Shown: one piece after another, positions 8,271-17,272 of the stretch
Layout: every line of letters begins with the position of its first letter
Position numbering within the stretch: position 1 is the first letter of the stretch
Source of the DNA: Avipropionibacterium sp050157065
GTDB lineage: Bacteria > Actinomycetota > Actinomycetes > Propionibacteriales > Propionibacteriaceae
Direction: 5' to 3' (one strand)
Assembly (NCBI GenBank): GCA_050157065.1
Contig: CP189573.1
DNA: 64,000 nucleotides
Notes under the pieces: generated by a model
Told to the model about the DNA's origin: nothing
The model's database searches: none
The model's input: the letters and a program-made list of their open reading frames with translations, nothing else
Made by a program: the position numbers and the translations under genes

Positions 8271-8335
8271 CGTAAAGAAGGGCGTCTGAGTGACACACGC
8301 GACACATACGTCCAGCTGTGTCGCTGTAGCGCCCT
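8271..8335 (+). repeat. dispersed palindromic element, copy 1
   Basis: A 65-bp imperfect palindrome that matches the reverse complement of 40943-41007 at 53 of 65 positions with no gap. The outer arms are AAGGGCG and CGCCCT and the inner arms AGTGACAC and GTGTCGCT, separated by a 21-base loop that is the best conserved part on its 3' side (GTCCAGCTGTGTCGCTGT identical in both). It has the look of a REP- or MITE-like non-coding element. Confidence 0.8.
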
Positions 8336-8441
8336 CCTACGCGCCGCCCGGGCCTGGGTCACGACTCGTGCTCGCGGTCCCGCAGCGAGCGGGCAGTAGG
8401 AGAGGCCGCCAGCGTCGATTCGCCTCTCCGTGTGCCCTTTC

Positions 8442-8565
8442 GATGAGGGACCACCTCGCCAACTGCCCACCCGATGAAGGACCACCTCGCCAACTGCCCA
8501 CCCGATTAAGGACCACCTCGCCAACTGCCCACCCGATGAAGGACCACCTCGCCAACTGCCCACCC
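8442..8565 (+). repeat. 31-bp tandem repeat, four copies
   Basis: Four nearly identical 31-bp units start at 8442, 8473, 8504 and 8535. They share GGACCACCTCGCCAACTGCC; variation is limited to the first few bases (GATGAGG, GATGAAG, GATTAAG, GATGAAG). Units abut directly, with no spacers, so this is a minisatellite and not a CRISPR array. Confidence 0.95.
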
Positions 8566-8653
8566 GAGACGTCCTGACTGGCCTGCACCGGACGGCCGTC
8601 TCAGGCCACGGCACGCTCGTCCCGACCAGCGGACGCACAGTAGGGTTGTCGAC

Positions 8654-9454
8654 ATGCCCGACAACGTCGCAGGCGGCGCCACCGCCGCCAACAAGATCTT
8701 CTTCTCCCACCTGAGCCGGACCGAGGTGGCCGAGATCGCTGCCGACGCGGTCTTGGTGATCCCGGTGGGGGCGACCGAACAGCACGGACCCGACATGCCG
8801 CTGGCCACCGACTACGCGATCGTCGAGGCACTGGTCGAGCGTGCCGTCCGGGCCGGCGACTTCTCCCGCCCCGTGGTGATCGCGCCGACGCTGGCGTACG
8901 GGCACTCCGAGCACCACCTGTTCGCCTGCGCCGGCTCACTGAGCACGACCACGTACCTCGCCGTGCTGGACGACCTGATCGCCTCCGCGATCGCCAGCGG
9001 CTTCCAGCGGGTGATGTTCGTCAACGGGCACGGCGGCAACTCCGACCTGATCAACGTCGCCGTCGCCAAGGCCAGCTACACCCACGACGGCATCTTCGCC
9101 GCCCTCAGCTACTGGAAGCTGGCCAGTGCGGTCGAGGGTGGGGCGTTCGACTCCTACCCGGGCCACGCGGGCCAGTTCGAGGCATCGCTGCTGATGTCGG
9201 TCCGCCCCGACATCCTCGCCCCGGGCACCGAACTCGGTGGCGGCGAGCCGCCGGCCCAGATGACCAACATGGTCGGCGTCGGCCCCGGCACGCTGGTCGT
9301 CCGCACCGGCGACTGGGCGGCCACCGGCGGCTGGACCCAGGACCCGGCCGGCTCGGCCCCCGAGTTGGGCGAGCCCTACCGCGACGCGTTCGTCGCCGAG
9401 CTCACCACCACCCTGGCCAACCTGTGCGAGGTCGCGCTGCCGCAGCAGCGGTGA
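8654..9454 (+). CDS. creatininase family protein
   Basis: 266 residues, standard for the creatininase/creatinine amidohydrolase family, whose members hydrolyse cyclic or linear amides with a two-metal centre. The metal-binding motif IPVGATEQHGPDMPLATD (Glu42, His44, Asp53) and the later FVNGHGGNSD are intact. Related proteins act in creatinine breakdown, mycofactocin maturation (MftE) and riboflavin/F420-like pathways. No mycofactocin genes are present here, so the substrate is open. It is preceded by a 527-bp repeat-rich gap. Confidence 0.85.
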   Translation: MPDNVAGGATAANKIFFSHLSRTEVAEIAADAVLVIPVGATEQHGPDMPLATDYAIVEALVERAVRAGDFSRPVVIAPTLAYGHSEHHLFACAGSLSTTTYLAVLDDLIASAIASGFQRVMFVNGHGGNSDLINVAVAKASYTHDGIFAALSYWKLASAVEGGAFDSYPGHAGQFEASLLMSVRPDILAPGTELGGGEPPAQMTNMVGVGPGTLVVRTGDWAATGGWTQDPAGSAPELGEPYRDAFVAELTTTLANLCEVALPQQR

Positions 9455-9478
9455 GGACGGCCGCGGCCGCCCGGGCTC

Positions 9479-10096
9479 TCAGCGGACGCCGCGGACCCGG
9501 TACTGCACACTGATCCGCGGGCCGATCGGTCGACTCGACTTCGGCACACAGTGCTCCCAGGTGCGCTGGCAGTTCCCACCCATCACCAGCACGTCCCCGT
9601 GGCCGAGCACGAAGCTGCGGGACGGCCCGCCGCCGCGGGGTCGCAGCATCAGCTTGCGGTCGGCGCCGAGCGAACAGATGGCCACCATGGTGTCGGTGGT
9701 CCGGGACCGGCCGATCGTGTCGCCGTGCCAGGCCACCGAGTCGCGACCGTCCCGGTAGTAGCAGCACCCGGCGGTCACGAACGGCTCCCCCAGCTCGGCT
9801 CGGTAGTGCTCGGTCAACTCCGCCATCGCGGTGGCGAGCATCGGGTGCGGCAGCGGCTCACCCTCGGCGTAGAACTTCGTCAGCCTGGGCACGTCGACCA
9901 CCCGGTCATACATCTCCCGCCGCTCGGCCCGCCACGGCACGTCGTCGACGAGGGCCCGGAACAGGTCACCACCGACCAACCAGGCCGGTCGCAGGTCGAC
10001 CCAGGCACCCGGGCTCAGCCGGGTCCGACGGACCTGTCGACCGTACGGCTCGAGCTCGGCATCGGCGACCTCGAGCAGACTCCCCTGCAGTTCCAT
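9479..10096 (-). CDS. alkB: AlkB-type 2-oxoglutarate/Fe(II)-dependent DNA repair dioxygenase
   Basis: About 205 residues from ATG 10096. All AlkB signature residues are present: iron ligands His124 and Asp126 in WHGDTIGR, His182 in RTWEHCVPK, and the 2-oxoglutarate arginines Arg194 and Arg200 in PRISVQYR. The family removes alkyl lesions such as 1-methyladenine and 3-methylcytosine oxidatively. In-frame upstream starts (10105, 10204) exist, but homologues begin near the MELQGSLLEV segment. It is convergent with the creatininase-family gene. Confidence 0.88.
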   Translation of the reverse strand: MELQGSLLEVADAELEPYGRQVRRTRLSPGAWVDLRPAWLVGGDLFRALVDDVPWRAERREMYDRVVDVPRLTKFYAEGEPLPHPMLATAMAELTEHYRAELGEPFVTAGCCYYRDGRDSVAWHGDTIGRSRTTDTMVAICSLGADRKLMLRPRGGGPSRSFVLGHGDVLVMGGNCQRTWEHCVPKSSRPIGPRISVQYRVRGVR

Positions 10097-10306
10097 GGCA
10101 CCCATCCTAGCGGCTGATTCGTACGCACGTTCGAAGGAAAGGTCGCCGTGTCGCCATCCATTCACCTCGGGTTTGTCGGACCCACCCCACAAGTCCGATG
10201 ACAATTTTGCTTCTTGGGTGCACCCTTGTTCCCAACGGCCTGCGCCGGCACGTCAATCCAGACACAAAGGTGGGCCGTTGGTGGCGAGCGCACAGGAGGC
10301 AGGTCG

Positions 10307-10753
10307 ATGAGCGGTGTCATAGTGCTGAACACCGACAACACAGCACTGCACACCGTCACGGTCCCCCACGCGATCCGGATGTTGATCCGTCAGGTCGCCA
10401 TCATCGAGGAGGCCCTCGAGGACCGGCAGATCGGACCGTACCCGGTGCCGTTGGTGCTCCGGCTCGTCCGCTACGTCAAGACCGCGTTCCTGTACGCCCG
10501 AACCCCGGCCTGGTCGAAGCGCGGCGTACTGCGCCGCGACCACCACACCTGCGCCTACTGCGGGGAACGCGGGCACACCATCGACCACCTGGTGCCGCAG
10601 TCACGCGGTGGTCGCAACACCTGGCTCAACACCGTCTGCGCCTGCGAGCCGTGCAACCGGCGCAAGGCCGACCGCACCCCCGCCCAGGCCGGCATGCCGC
10701 TGCGTGCACTGCCCCGGATCCCGGGTTGGCGCGAGGTCTCGACACGCACCTGA
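10307..10753 (+). CDS. HNH endonuclease
   Basis: A 148-residue protein. ATG 10307 has a strong AGGAGG at 10294-10299. The C-terminal half is an HNH nuclease of the McrA type: zinc pairs Cys82-x-x-Cys85 and Cys113-x-x-Cys116, the catalytic TIDHLVPQSRGG (Asp93, His94), and Asn in RNTWLNTV before CNRRKAD. The N-terminal 70 residues are a short alpha/beta lead common in actinobacterial stand-alone HNH proteins. Biological role is unknown; it is not next to phage or restriction genes. Confidence 0.88.
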   Translation: MSGVIVLNTDNTALHTVTVPHAIRMLIRQVAIIEEALEDRQIGPYPVPLVLRLVRYVKTAFLYARTPAWSKRGVLRRDHHTCAYCGERGHTIDHLVPQSRGGRNTWLNTVCACEPCNRRKADRTPAQAGMPLRALPRIPGWREVSTRT

Positions 10754-10795
10754 GAGTTCAGGGGCGTCCGACGCGGAACACACCGCGAAGTCGTG

Positions 10796-10880
10796 GTCAC
10801 CGGTGACTCCGGAATTGCATCCGGCAGGACCGTTGCTTAGATTCAAGCTGGTCACAGGTCACATCTGTCACTGGAGTCAC
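10796..10880 (+). promoter_or_regulatory. cluster of GTCAC motifs upstream of the amidase gene
   Basis: GTCAC occurs at 10796 (as half of the palindrome GTCACCGGTGAC, 10796-10807) and then as direct repeats at 10851, 10858, 10867 and 10876; the last three are exactly nine bases apart. It lies 66-150 bases before the amidase start. Direct repeats of GTCAC(A) resemble sites reported for the cell-envelope regulator MtrA in mycobacteria, which is consistent with a cell-wall hydrolase target. This is an inference from pattern and position. Confidence 0.4.
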
Positions 10881-10945
10881 ACGACATTCGCTTGGTCTCG
10901 CCGGTTCGGGGCATCGACGAGCCGCATTGAAAGGACGTTGTTGGT

Positions 10946-13282
10946 ATGCGCGCCCAGTCCGCACCGCGACACCCCTCCCAGGCACCCGTCAAGCACCTTC
11001 CCCGCACCCGTGCCGTACCCGCCACCCTGCATTCGGTGTTCGGCGTCCGGGTGCCGGTGCTGGCAGCCATCGCCAGCATGGTGCTCACGATGGCGTTGGT
11101 CGCGCTGCCGGCCCGGCAGGCCGACGCGGCGCCGAGCACCGCGACGTCGACCTTGAAGGTCAAGTCCAACAAGACGCCCCGGAAACTGCCCGGCAGCGAG
11201 AAGACGGTGCAGCAGCGGCGGACGACGGGGCCGGTGCGCGACACCGTGCTCGCCGAGGCCACCGCCGCCGAGACCGACGACTTCTCCACGCTCGGGGTGA
11301 CCTGGCGCGGCGGCGAGGGCACCGCGCCCGAGGTGCAGATCCGCACCAAGGGTGAAAAGGAGTGGACCGCATGGGAGACCATCACCGACGGGGAGCCGCT
11401 GGAGGGCCGGGACGGCCGCCTGGCGACCGACCCGGTCTACGTCGGTGAGAGCACCGGTGTCGAGGTGCGCGTGCTCGGCGACCGGACCACCAAGGCCTCC
11501 GAGGTGGAGTTGACCATGATCAACTCCGAGCCGGTTGCCGCGGACGCGAACCCGCAGACCGAGTTCTCCACCACGGCCTCGACCGACCTGTACCCGCGGC
11601 CGCCGGTGATCACCCGCGCGGGCTGGGGCGCCAACGAGTCGTGGCGCTGCACCGACATCGACATCGATGACACGATCAAGGGCGTCGTGGTGCACCACAC
11701 GGCCGGGTCCAACAGCTATTCCCGATCGCAGTCGGCCTCGATCGTGCGGGACGTGTACTCCTACCACGCGCGCACCCTGGGCTGGTGCGACATCGGCTAC
11801 AACTTCCTCATCGACAAGTACGGCCAGATCTTCGAGGGCCGGGCGGGCGGCATGGACGTACCCGTCCACGGCGCCCACGCCACCTCGTGGAACACCGACA
11901 CCATGGGCGTGTCGTTCATGGGCAACTACGAAACCGCACTCCCCCCGGCGGTGATGCTGGAGGCCGGGGCCAAGATCATCGCGTGGAAGCTCGACGCCTT
12001 CCAGCGTGAGGCCAAGGGCAACGTGACCCTCGCCGGGAAGACGGTCCCCATCATCTTCCGGCACGGTGACGTGATGCAGACCGCCTGCCCCGGCCGTCAC
12101 ATCACCTCCCGGATGGGTGCCCTGCGCGACAACGTCGCCGCCAAGATGGGCGGCCACTCCCCGATCCACGCGAACTGGCTCTCCCGGGGCGGCGAAGGCG
12201 GCTGGCTGGGCTCCCCGTCGGTCGCCGAGCGCGCCGTCGGGTCCGGCCGGGTCGCCGGGTTCCAGGGGGCCCACCTGTACTGGCGCGGTGGCAGCACCCA
12301 CGCCGTGGGTGGGGCGATCGGGAACCGCTACCGGCGGATCGGCCACACCGGTGCCATCGTCGGCTGGCCGACCTCGGACGAGATCAACGGACTCGCTTCG
12401 AACAGCCGACAGAACACGTTCACCTCAGGTCGCATCGTGTGGCGGTACGGCGTCGGCGCCCATGAGATCTCCGGCGACTTCAACAAGCTGTACAGCACCT
12501 TGGGGCCGTGGGTGAACAACGTCGGGGTGCCGGTCACCGGGGAGTACCGCTCGGCCGCGATCGACGGTGTGATGAAGCAGGCCTACTCCGGTGGCCGGAT
12601 GTACTGGAGCCCGAGCAACGGTGCCTACGTCGTGTTCGGTGCGATCTTCGCCCGGTACGGCACGATGGGTGAGGAGGGCTCCTTCGCGGGCATGCCCATC
12701 TCGAACGAGTACGCCATGGGTGAGGGGCGTGCGAGCAACTTCGAGGGTGCGATCATCGCGTGGACCCCGTCGACCGGCGCCCACGACGTCCGCGGTGGGA
12801 TCCTGCGGGTGTGGCGCGAGCTCGGTACCGGAACCGGAGTGATGGGCTTCCCGACCACCGGTGAGTTCAACGGCCCGATCGCCGGCTCCCGGATCACCAA
12901 GTTCACCAAGGGCCAGATCATCTACTCCCACCAGTACTCCGCGCAGCCGGTGCGGCAGGCGATGAGCACCAGCTACGACGCCCTGGGCAACTACCGGGCC
13001 AACCTCGGCGCGCCGATGGCACCGCAGTACACCTCGCGGGTGCGCTCCGACATCACCAAGCAGGACTTCTCGTACGGGAAGATGTACCAGTCGGCCAAGG
13101 GCACCTACGCCGTCTTCGGAGGCATCGGCGTCAAGTACGCGGAACTGGGCGAGGAGAGTTCCCGGTTGGGTGCTCCGACCTCGGCCGAGCACGACATCTC
13201 CGGTGGCCGCGCCACGGACTTCGAGCACGGTCGGATCTCCTGGAACCGCAGCACCGGCAAGGTGACGGTCAGCTACCGCTGA
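10946..13282 (+). CDS. secreted N-acetylmuramoyl-L-alanine amidase with LGFP repeats
   Basis: 778 residues. A basic leader and a hydrophobic signal segment (about 38-62, ending ARQADAAP) direct export. A linker region is followed by a PGRP/type-2 amidase domain at about 205-410: ITRAGWGANESW, VVVHHTAG (zinc His), GWCDIGYNFLID, FEGRAGG, and the late His/Cys region RHGDVMQTACPG. From about 415 to the end come LGFP-type repeats (for example WLGSPSVAE, VGWPTSDEI, VGVPVTGEY, GMPISNEY, MGFPTTGEF, LGAPTSAEH), which anchor actinobacterial envelope proteins to the cell wall. It probably cleaves stem peptides from peptidoglycan. Its last 10 bases overlap the convergent next gene. Confidence 0.92.
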   Translation: MRAQSAPRHPSQAPVKHLPRTRAVPATLHSVFGVRVPVLAAIASMVLTMALVALPARQADAAPSTATSTLKVKSNKTPRKLPGSEKTVQQRRTTGPVRDTVLAEATAAETDDFSTLGVTWRGGEGTAPEVQIRTKGEKEWTAWETITDGEPLEGRDGRLATDPVYVGESTGVEVRVLGDRTTKASEVELTMINSEPVAADANPQTEFSTTASTDLYPRPPVITRAGWGANESWRCTDIDIDDTIKGVVVHHTAGSNSYSRSQSASIVRDVYSYHARTLGWCDIGYNFLIDKYGQIFEGRAGGMDVPVHGAHATSWNTDTMGVSFMGNYETALPPAVMLEAGAKIIAWKLDAFQREAKGNVTLAGKTVPIIFRHGDVMQTACPGRHITSRMGALRDNVAAKMGGHSPIHANWLSRGGEGGWLGSPSVAERAVGSGRVAGFQGAHLYWRGGSTHAVGGAIGNRYRRIGHTGAIVGWPTSDEINGLASNSRQNTFTSGRIVWRYGVGAHEISGDFNKLYSTLGPWVNNVGVPVTGEYRSAAIDGVMKQAYSGGRMYWSPSNGAYVVFGAIFARYGTMGEEGSFAGMPISNEYAMGEGRASNFEGAIIAWTPSTGAHDVRGGILRVWRELGTGTGVMGFPTTGEFNGPIAGSRITKFTKGQIIYSHQYSAQPVRQAMSTSYDALGNYRANLGAPMAPQYTSRVRSDITKQDFSYGKMYQSAKGTYAVFGGIGVKYAELGEESSRLGAPTSAEHDISGGRATDFEHGRISWNRSTGKVTVSYR

Positions 13283-14016
13283 GCGGACTCGGGTTCGTCG
13301 TCGGGCACGGGTTCGTCGTCAGGCATCGGTTCGTCCTTGGGCCCGGGTCCGTCCTTGGGCCCAGGTTCGTCCTTGGACACGGGCAGTGCGCTCCCGGCGG
13401 TTCGGCGACGGGCCCCGGGCGGCGGCAGTCCGAGTCGACGCGCCTCCAGCCCGGCCAGGGTGCTGATCACGTACAGGTCCCCGTCCCGCCAGTCCTGGAC
13501 GGGGTCGGTGCTCACCTTCGCCAGCGACGACAGGGGCACGGTGGACATCGCCCGCAGCGCCAACAGGTCGACCCCGGCCTCGGTCCGCAGCAGTTCCTGC
13601 CCCGCGCGGGCCGCACGGACGAACGCGATCCGGCGTGGCAGCCAGATCGCCAGCAAGCCAAGGAACGGGATCGCGAAACAGATGACGCCCACGACGGTGG
13701 CTGTCACCTCGATCGCGGCCACCTGGTCGCGCGCCGCCGAGGCCAACTCGCCGAGGGATCCGGCCGCCTGCTCGAACGGGGTGCTCAGCCCGTCACCGAC
13801 ACCGGGCACCTGACCCGCCTGCTCGCCGGCCTGACGGAAGTCCTCGGCCATCGCCTCCGCCTGCTCCGCGGTCTCCCGGACCGGCGAGGCCAAGGCCCGG
13901 ATCAGGCCGTCCAGCACCCGGCCCACGACGAACCAGCCGACGGCCCAGACCACCATGAACAGGTCCCCCAACACCTGGCCGAGGGCGTGTCCCGGACGTC
14001 GCGAATACAGCGCCAT
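13273..14016 (-). CDS. two-helix membrane protein with acidic Pro-Asp-Glu tail
   Basis: 247 residues. Two transmembrane stretches are evident at about 14-40 (GQVLGDLFMVVWAVGWFVVG) and 103-128 (TATVVGVICFAIPFLGLLAI), separated by an external helical loop rich in Ala, Glu and Gln. The cytosolic C-terminal part has a conserved-looking segment (DLLALRAMSTVPLSSLAKV) and ends in a repetitive acidic tail of DEP/KDGPGPKDEP units. The family is not recognised; the function is unknown. The stop codon lies inside the end of the amidase gene on the other strand. Confidence 0.75.
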   Translation of the reverse strand: MALYSRRPGHALGQVLGDLFMVVWAVGWFVVGRVLDGLIRALASPVRETAEQAEAMAEDFRQAGEQAGQVPGVGDGLSTPFEQAAGSLGELASAARDQVAAIEVTATVVGVICFAIPFLGLLAIWLPRRIAFVRAARAGQELLRTEAGVDLLALRAMSTVPLSSLAKVSTDPVQDWRDGDLYVISTLAGLEARRLGLPPPGARRRTAGSALPVSKDEPGPKDGPGPKDEPMPDDEPVPDDEPESAQR

Positions 14017-14061
14017 GGCTGAAGTCTGTCATCACCGGCCACCGATCCCGTGCGACGCCGA

Positions 14062-15156
14062 TCATGACGAGGCCATCGGAACGGCACGCCAGCCACCGTC
14101 GTGCGGCTCGGCCATCCCGAGGTGCTCCAACGCCGAGAGGCCGGCCAGGCTGGCAGGCACGGTTCGCCCGGTGGCCAGCGCGACCTCCCCGGCGGTGCGG
14201 TAGCCGCGGGCCGGCAACGCCTCGTACACCGGTCGCAGGCCGGGGTCGAGGACGTCGACCCGCCGGACGGCACCACGCCGGGGGCTGGTGAGGTGGTCCC
14301 CCATCGGCGCCACCAGCTCCAGCACGTCCTCGGCCGAGGTCACCAGCTCGGCCTGGTGCTCCCGCAGCAGGTGGTGTGGTCCCACCGACAGCGCGGAGTG
14401 CACCGACCCGGGCACCGCCATCGCCTGGCGGCCCAGGGCGGTCGCCCAGTTCATCGTGTTGCGGGCCCCCGAGCGGGCCGCCGCCTCGACCATCACCGTG
14501 CCGGTCGACAGCGCCGCGATCAGCCGGTTCCGCGCGAGGAACCGGATCCGGGTCGGGTGGCAGCCCGGCGGGGTCTCCGACACCACCAGGTGGTCCTCGG
14601 CCAGCGTCTGCAGGACCAACAGGTTTCCCCGTGGATACTCGATGTCGGGCCCACAGGCCAGCACCGCGATGGTGCGGCCACCGGCGGCCAGCGCCCCGCG
14701 ATGTGCGGCCACGTCGATCCCGTACGCCCCGCCCGACACCACCGACCACCCTGCCTCGGCCACCCCGGCCGCGATGTCGGTGGCCGTCTCCTGACCGTAC
14801 GGCGAACACGCGCGCGAGCCGACCACCGCGACCGCCCGACCGACCCACTCCCGCAGGTGACCGGCGCCTCGCAGCCAGAGGCCGGCCGGGCACCCACCAC
14901 GCTCGGCCACCGGATCCGGTCCGACCAGATCGGACAACCTGTCCGGCCACTCGTCATCACCGGGGACCACGAACCGCACGTCGCTGCGCCGGGCCAACTG
15001 CGTCAACGCCGCGCGGTCGTACGCCGTCGCCCGCCGCTGCGGTCCGGCGCCGAGGTCACCGGCCAGGGTGTGCCGCCAGACCTCGGTCGCGGGCTGCTCG
15101 ACCAGCGTCTCGGTCAGCTTGGGGTCACCGGCGTCGAAGGTCCACGACAACGCCAT
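14062..15156 (-). CDS. dprA: DNA-processing protein DprA
   Basis: About 364 residues. The DprA/Smf Rossmann-like domain is clear: AVVGSRACSPYGQETA, VVSGGAYGIDVAAHRGAL, IAVLACGPDIEYPRGN, FLARNRLIAALS, GARNTMNWATALGR and AVPGSVHSALSVGPHHLLREHQAEL. A C-terminal winged-helix-like segment follows. DprA loads RecA on incoming single-stranded DNA during transformation, though it is also conserved in non-competent actinobacteria. ATG 15156 is chosen over GTG 15177 because AAGGAGG lies five bases before it. It follows yifB in the conserved block. Confidence 0.93.
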   Translation of the reverse strand: MALSWTFDAGDPKLTETLVEQPATEVWRHTLAGDLGAGPQRRATAYDRAALTQLARRSDVRFVVPGDDEWPDRLSDLVGPDPVAERGGCPAGLWLRGAGHLREWVGRAVAVVGSRACSPYGQETATDIAAGVAEAGWSVVSGGAYGIDVAAHRGALAAGGRTIAVLACGPDIEYPRGNLLVLQTLAEDHLVVSETPPGCHPTRIRFLARNRLIAALSTGTVMVEAAARSGARNTMNWATALGRQAMAVPGSVHSALSVGPHHLLREHQAELVTSAEDVLELVAPMGDHLTSPRRGAVRRVDVLDPGLRPVYEALPARGYRTAGEVALATGRTVPASLAGLSALEHLGMAEPHDGGWRAVPMASS

Positions 15157-15173
15157 CCGGGCCTCCTTGTCGA

Positions 15174-16724
15174 TCACGAGGCCAACTCCCGTCGTCCCGC
15201 GGCCTCACCGCGGCGCAGTCCGAGGGCGGCGGCCAGGTCGTCGGCCGAGGGCCGGTCGCGGCCGGCGAGGTCGGCGACCGTCCACGACAGCCGCAGCACC
15301 CGGTCGACCCCGCGCGGGCTCAACCGGCCTCGCGCGACCGCCGTGTCGACCAATTCCAACCCGGCCGGCAGCGGCAACTGGGTGCGCAGGTGCGAACCGC
15401 TCACCTCGGCGTTGGTCATCCAGCCGGTGCCGGCCAACCGGGCCGCCTGCCGGGCACGGGCCTCGGCCACCCGCGCGGCGACCACCGCACTCGGCTCAGC
15501 GGCCGTCCGCAGTGCCTGCCGCAGGTAGCTCTTCTTCATCGGCACCAGCAGCTGACTGATGTCGATCCGGTCGCGGATCGGCCCCGACACCCGTTCGGCG
15601 TACCGGCGGATCGCCATCGGATTGCAGGTGCACACCGCACCCGGGGTGGACGCCATCCCGCACGGGCACGGGTTGGAGGCGAGCACCAGCTGGAAGTCTG
15701 CCGGGAACCGAGCCTGCACCTCACTGCGCCCGATCGTCACCTCCCCCAACTCCAACGGGGTCCGCAGGCCGTCCAACACCTTCGGCGGGAACTCGGCGGC
15801 CTCGTCGAGGAACAGCACGCCGCGGTGGGCGACCGAGATCAGCCCGGGCCGCGCCAGCCGGGCGCCGCCGCCGATCACGCTGGCCACCGAGGCGGAGTGG
15901 TGGGGGGCGGCGTACGGGGCGCGTCGGACCAGTCCTGCCAGCCCGATCCCGGCAAGCGAGTGCACCGCCGACACCTGCAGCGCCTCGGCCGGGGTCAGCT
16001 CGGGCAACAGCCCCGGCAGGCGCTCGGCCAGCATGGTCTTCCCGACGCCGGGCGGCCCGTGGAAGTGGAGATGGTGCCGCCCGGCGGCGGCCACCTCGAG
16101 CGCCCATCGGGCCTCCAACTGCCCGGCCACGTCACGCAGGTCCTTCGGCTGCGCAGGTTCGTCGGCCACCACCTCGGACCGCTCGACGACCTGGGGCTGC
16201 TCGGGCAGCGGCTCCCCGTCCAGCACGGCCACCAGCTGCGCCAACGTCGACACCCCGCAGACCTCGACGTCGGCCACCAACCGGGCCTCCGCGGCCAGTT
16301 CGGCCGGCACCACCGCCCGGGCGAAGCCCCGCAACGCCGCCGCCAGCACCGCCGGCAGGATCCCCCGCACCGGGCGGACCCGGCCGTCGAGGCCCACCTC
16401 GCCGAGGAACACCGTCTCGTTCAGCCGGACGCCCCGCACCGAGCCTGCCGCCGACAGCACGGCGGCCGCGATCGCAAGGTCGTAGTGGGTGCCGGCCTTC
16501 GGCAACGAGGCCGGCGACAGGTTGATCGTGACGAGCGACCTCGGCCACTCCAGCCCCGACGACGCGATCGCCGCCTTGCAGCGGTCGCGAGCCTCGTACA
16601 GGGCGGTGTCGGGCAGGCCCACCAGGACCGTCCGCGGCAGTCCACCACCGATCATCACCTCGACCTCGACCGGTCGGCCCTCCAACCCCACCAGGGCCAC
16701 CGAGAACGCGTGTGCCACCGTCAT
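15174..16724 (-). CDS. YifB/ComM-family Mg-chelatase-like AAA ATPase
   Basis: 516 residues. The N-terminal Lon-protease-like domain (about 1-165, GLPDTALYEARDR, then TINLSPASLPKAG and YDLAIAAAVL) is followed by an AAA+ Mg-chelatase domain with Walker A GPPGVGKT at 223-230, Walker B VLFLDEAAEF, and a four-cysteine zinc-like patch SNPCPCG...CTC. ComM-type proteins drive branch migration during integration of transforming DNA. The gene overlaps yraN upstream by one base (TGATG) and leads into dprA, so all three are one operon. Confidence 0.92.
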   Translation of the reverse strand: MTVAHAFSVALVGLEGRPVEVEVMIGGGLPRTVLVGLPDTALYEARDRCKAAIASSGLEWPRSLVTINLSPASLPKAGTHYDLAIAAAVLSAAGSVRGVRLNETVFLGEVGLDGRVRPVRGILPAVLAAALRGFARAVVPAELAAEARLVADVEVCGVSTLAQLVAVLDGEPLPEQPQVVERSEVVADEPAQPKDLRDVAGQLEARWALEVAAAGRHHLHFHGPPGVGKTMLAERLPGLLPELTPAEALQVSAVHSLAGIGLAGLVRRAPYAAPHHSASVASVIGGGARLARPGLISVAHRGVLFLDEAAEFPPKVLDGLRTPLELGEVTIGRSEVQARFPADFQLVLASNPCPCGMASTPGAVCTCNPMAIRRYAERVSGPIRDRIDISQLLVPMKKSYLRQALRTAAEPSAVVAARVAEARARQAARLAGTGWMTNAEVSGSHLRTQLPLPAGLELVDTAVARGRLSPRGVDRVLRLSWTVADLAGRDRPSADDLAAALGLRRGEAAGRRELAS

Positions 16725-17086
16725 CACAGCCCCCGCACGTGGGTGATCCGAGGTGCGTGGCCCACCCGCAGCACGATCCCGATGGCGTCCAACCGCACGC
16801 GTGTCGCATGGTGCTCGTCGAGCCAGGTCGCGGCCAACTGCCGCAGCTTGCGTTCCTTCTCGTACGTGATCGCCTCCAGTGGGTCACCGAAGCCGGTCCC
16901 GGTCCGCGACTTCACCTCGCAGAACACCGTGGTGCCGTCGGGCTCCACCGCGATGATGTCGATCTCCCCGACGGCGCACCGCCAGTTGCGGGCCACCAGT
17001 TCCCATCCCTGTGCAACCAGGTGCGCCGCGGCCAGGTCCTCACCCTGGGCCCCGATCGCCTGCCGACCGCTCGTCGGTCTCGTCAT
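16724..17086 (-). CDS. YraN/UPF0102 family nuclease-fold protein
   Basis: 120 residues with the full UPF0102 signature: GAQGEDLAAAHLVAQGWELVARNWR, then GEIDIIAVEPDGTTVFCEVKSR, which is the PD-(D/E)xK nuclease-like core (Asp, Glu-x-Lys), and the end LDAIGIVL. The role is unproven, though the family resembles Holliday-junction resolvases. It is always found between rnhB/DUF2469 and yifB in actinobacteria, as here. Confidence 0.92.
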   Translation of the reverse strand: MTRPTSGRQAIGAQGEDLAAAHLVAQGWELVARNWRCAVGEIDIIAVEPDGTTVFCEVKSRTGTGFGDPLEAITYEKERKLRQLAATWLDEHHATRVRLDAIGIVLRVGHAPRITHVRGL

Positions 17087-17272
17087 GGTCGACCACCTCC
17101 GCAGTCACTATGGGACGGCAGCGGCGGCAACGATCAGCGAAAACAGGTCAGCTGTGGACAGCGCCACCAGCCGTGAGCGGGCTGTGGACAACCGGAGCCG
17201 ACGGTTCGGGCCGGGCCGACGAGTCAGGCCGACGGTTCTGGGGACGGGTCAGGGCGGGGCGGCCACGAACCG

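Larger units (their letters stand above)
8127..8653. other. 527-bp gene-free, repeat-rich interval
   Basis: No convincing gene is present between nagA and the creatininase-family gene. The interval holds three separate repeats: a 15-bp array at 8131-8205, one copy of the dispersed palindrome at 8271-8335, and a 31-bp array at 8442-8565. The remainder is unremarkable GC-rich sequence. Confidence 0.85.

Noticed and set aside
8442..8565. 31-bp repeat as a CRISPR array
   Set aside because: Units abut directly with no variable spacers, and no cas gene is present in the window.
10754..10945. c-di-AMP (ydaO-type) riboswitch upstream of the cell-wall amidase gene
   Set aside because: Such riboswitches often precede actinobacterial cell-wall hydrolases, but the conserved core was not found; the region holds GTCAC repeats instead.
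17087..17272. DnaA boxes or a replication origin, because TGTGGACA occurs twice
   Set aside because: The matches to TTATCCACA are poor, there are only two, and no dnaA or dnaN gene is near.
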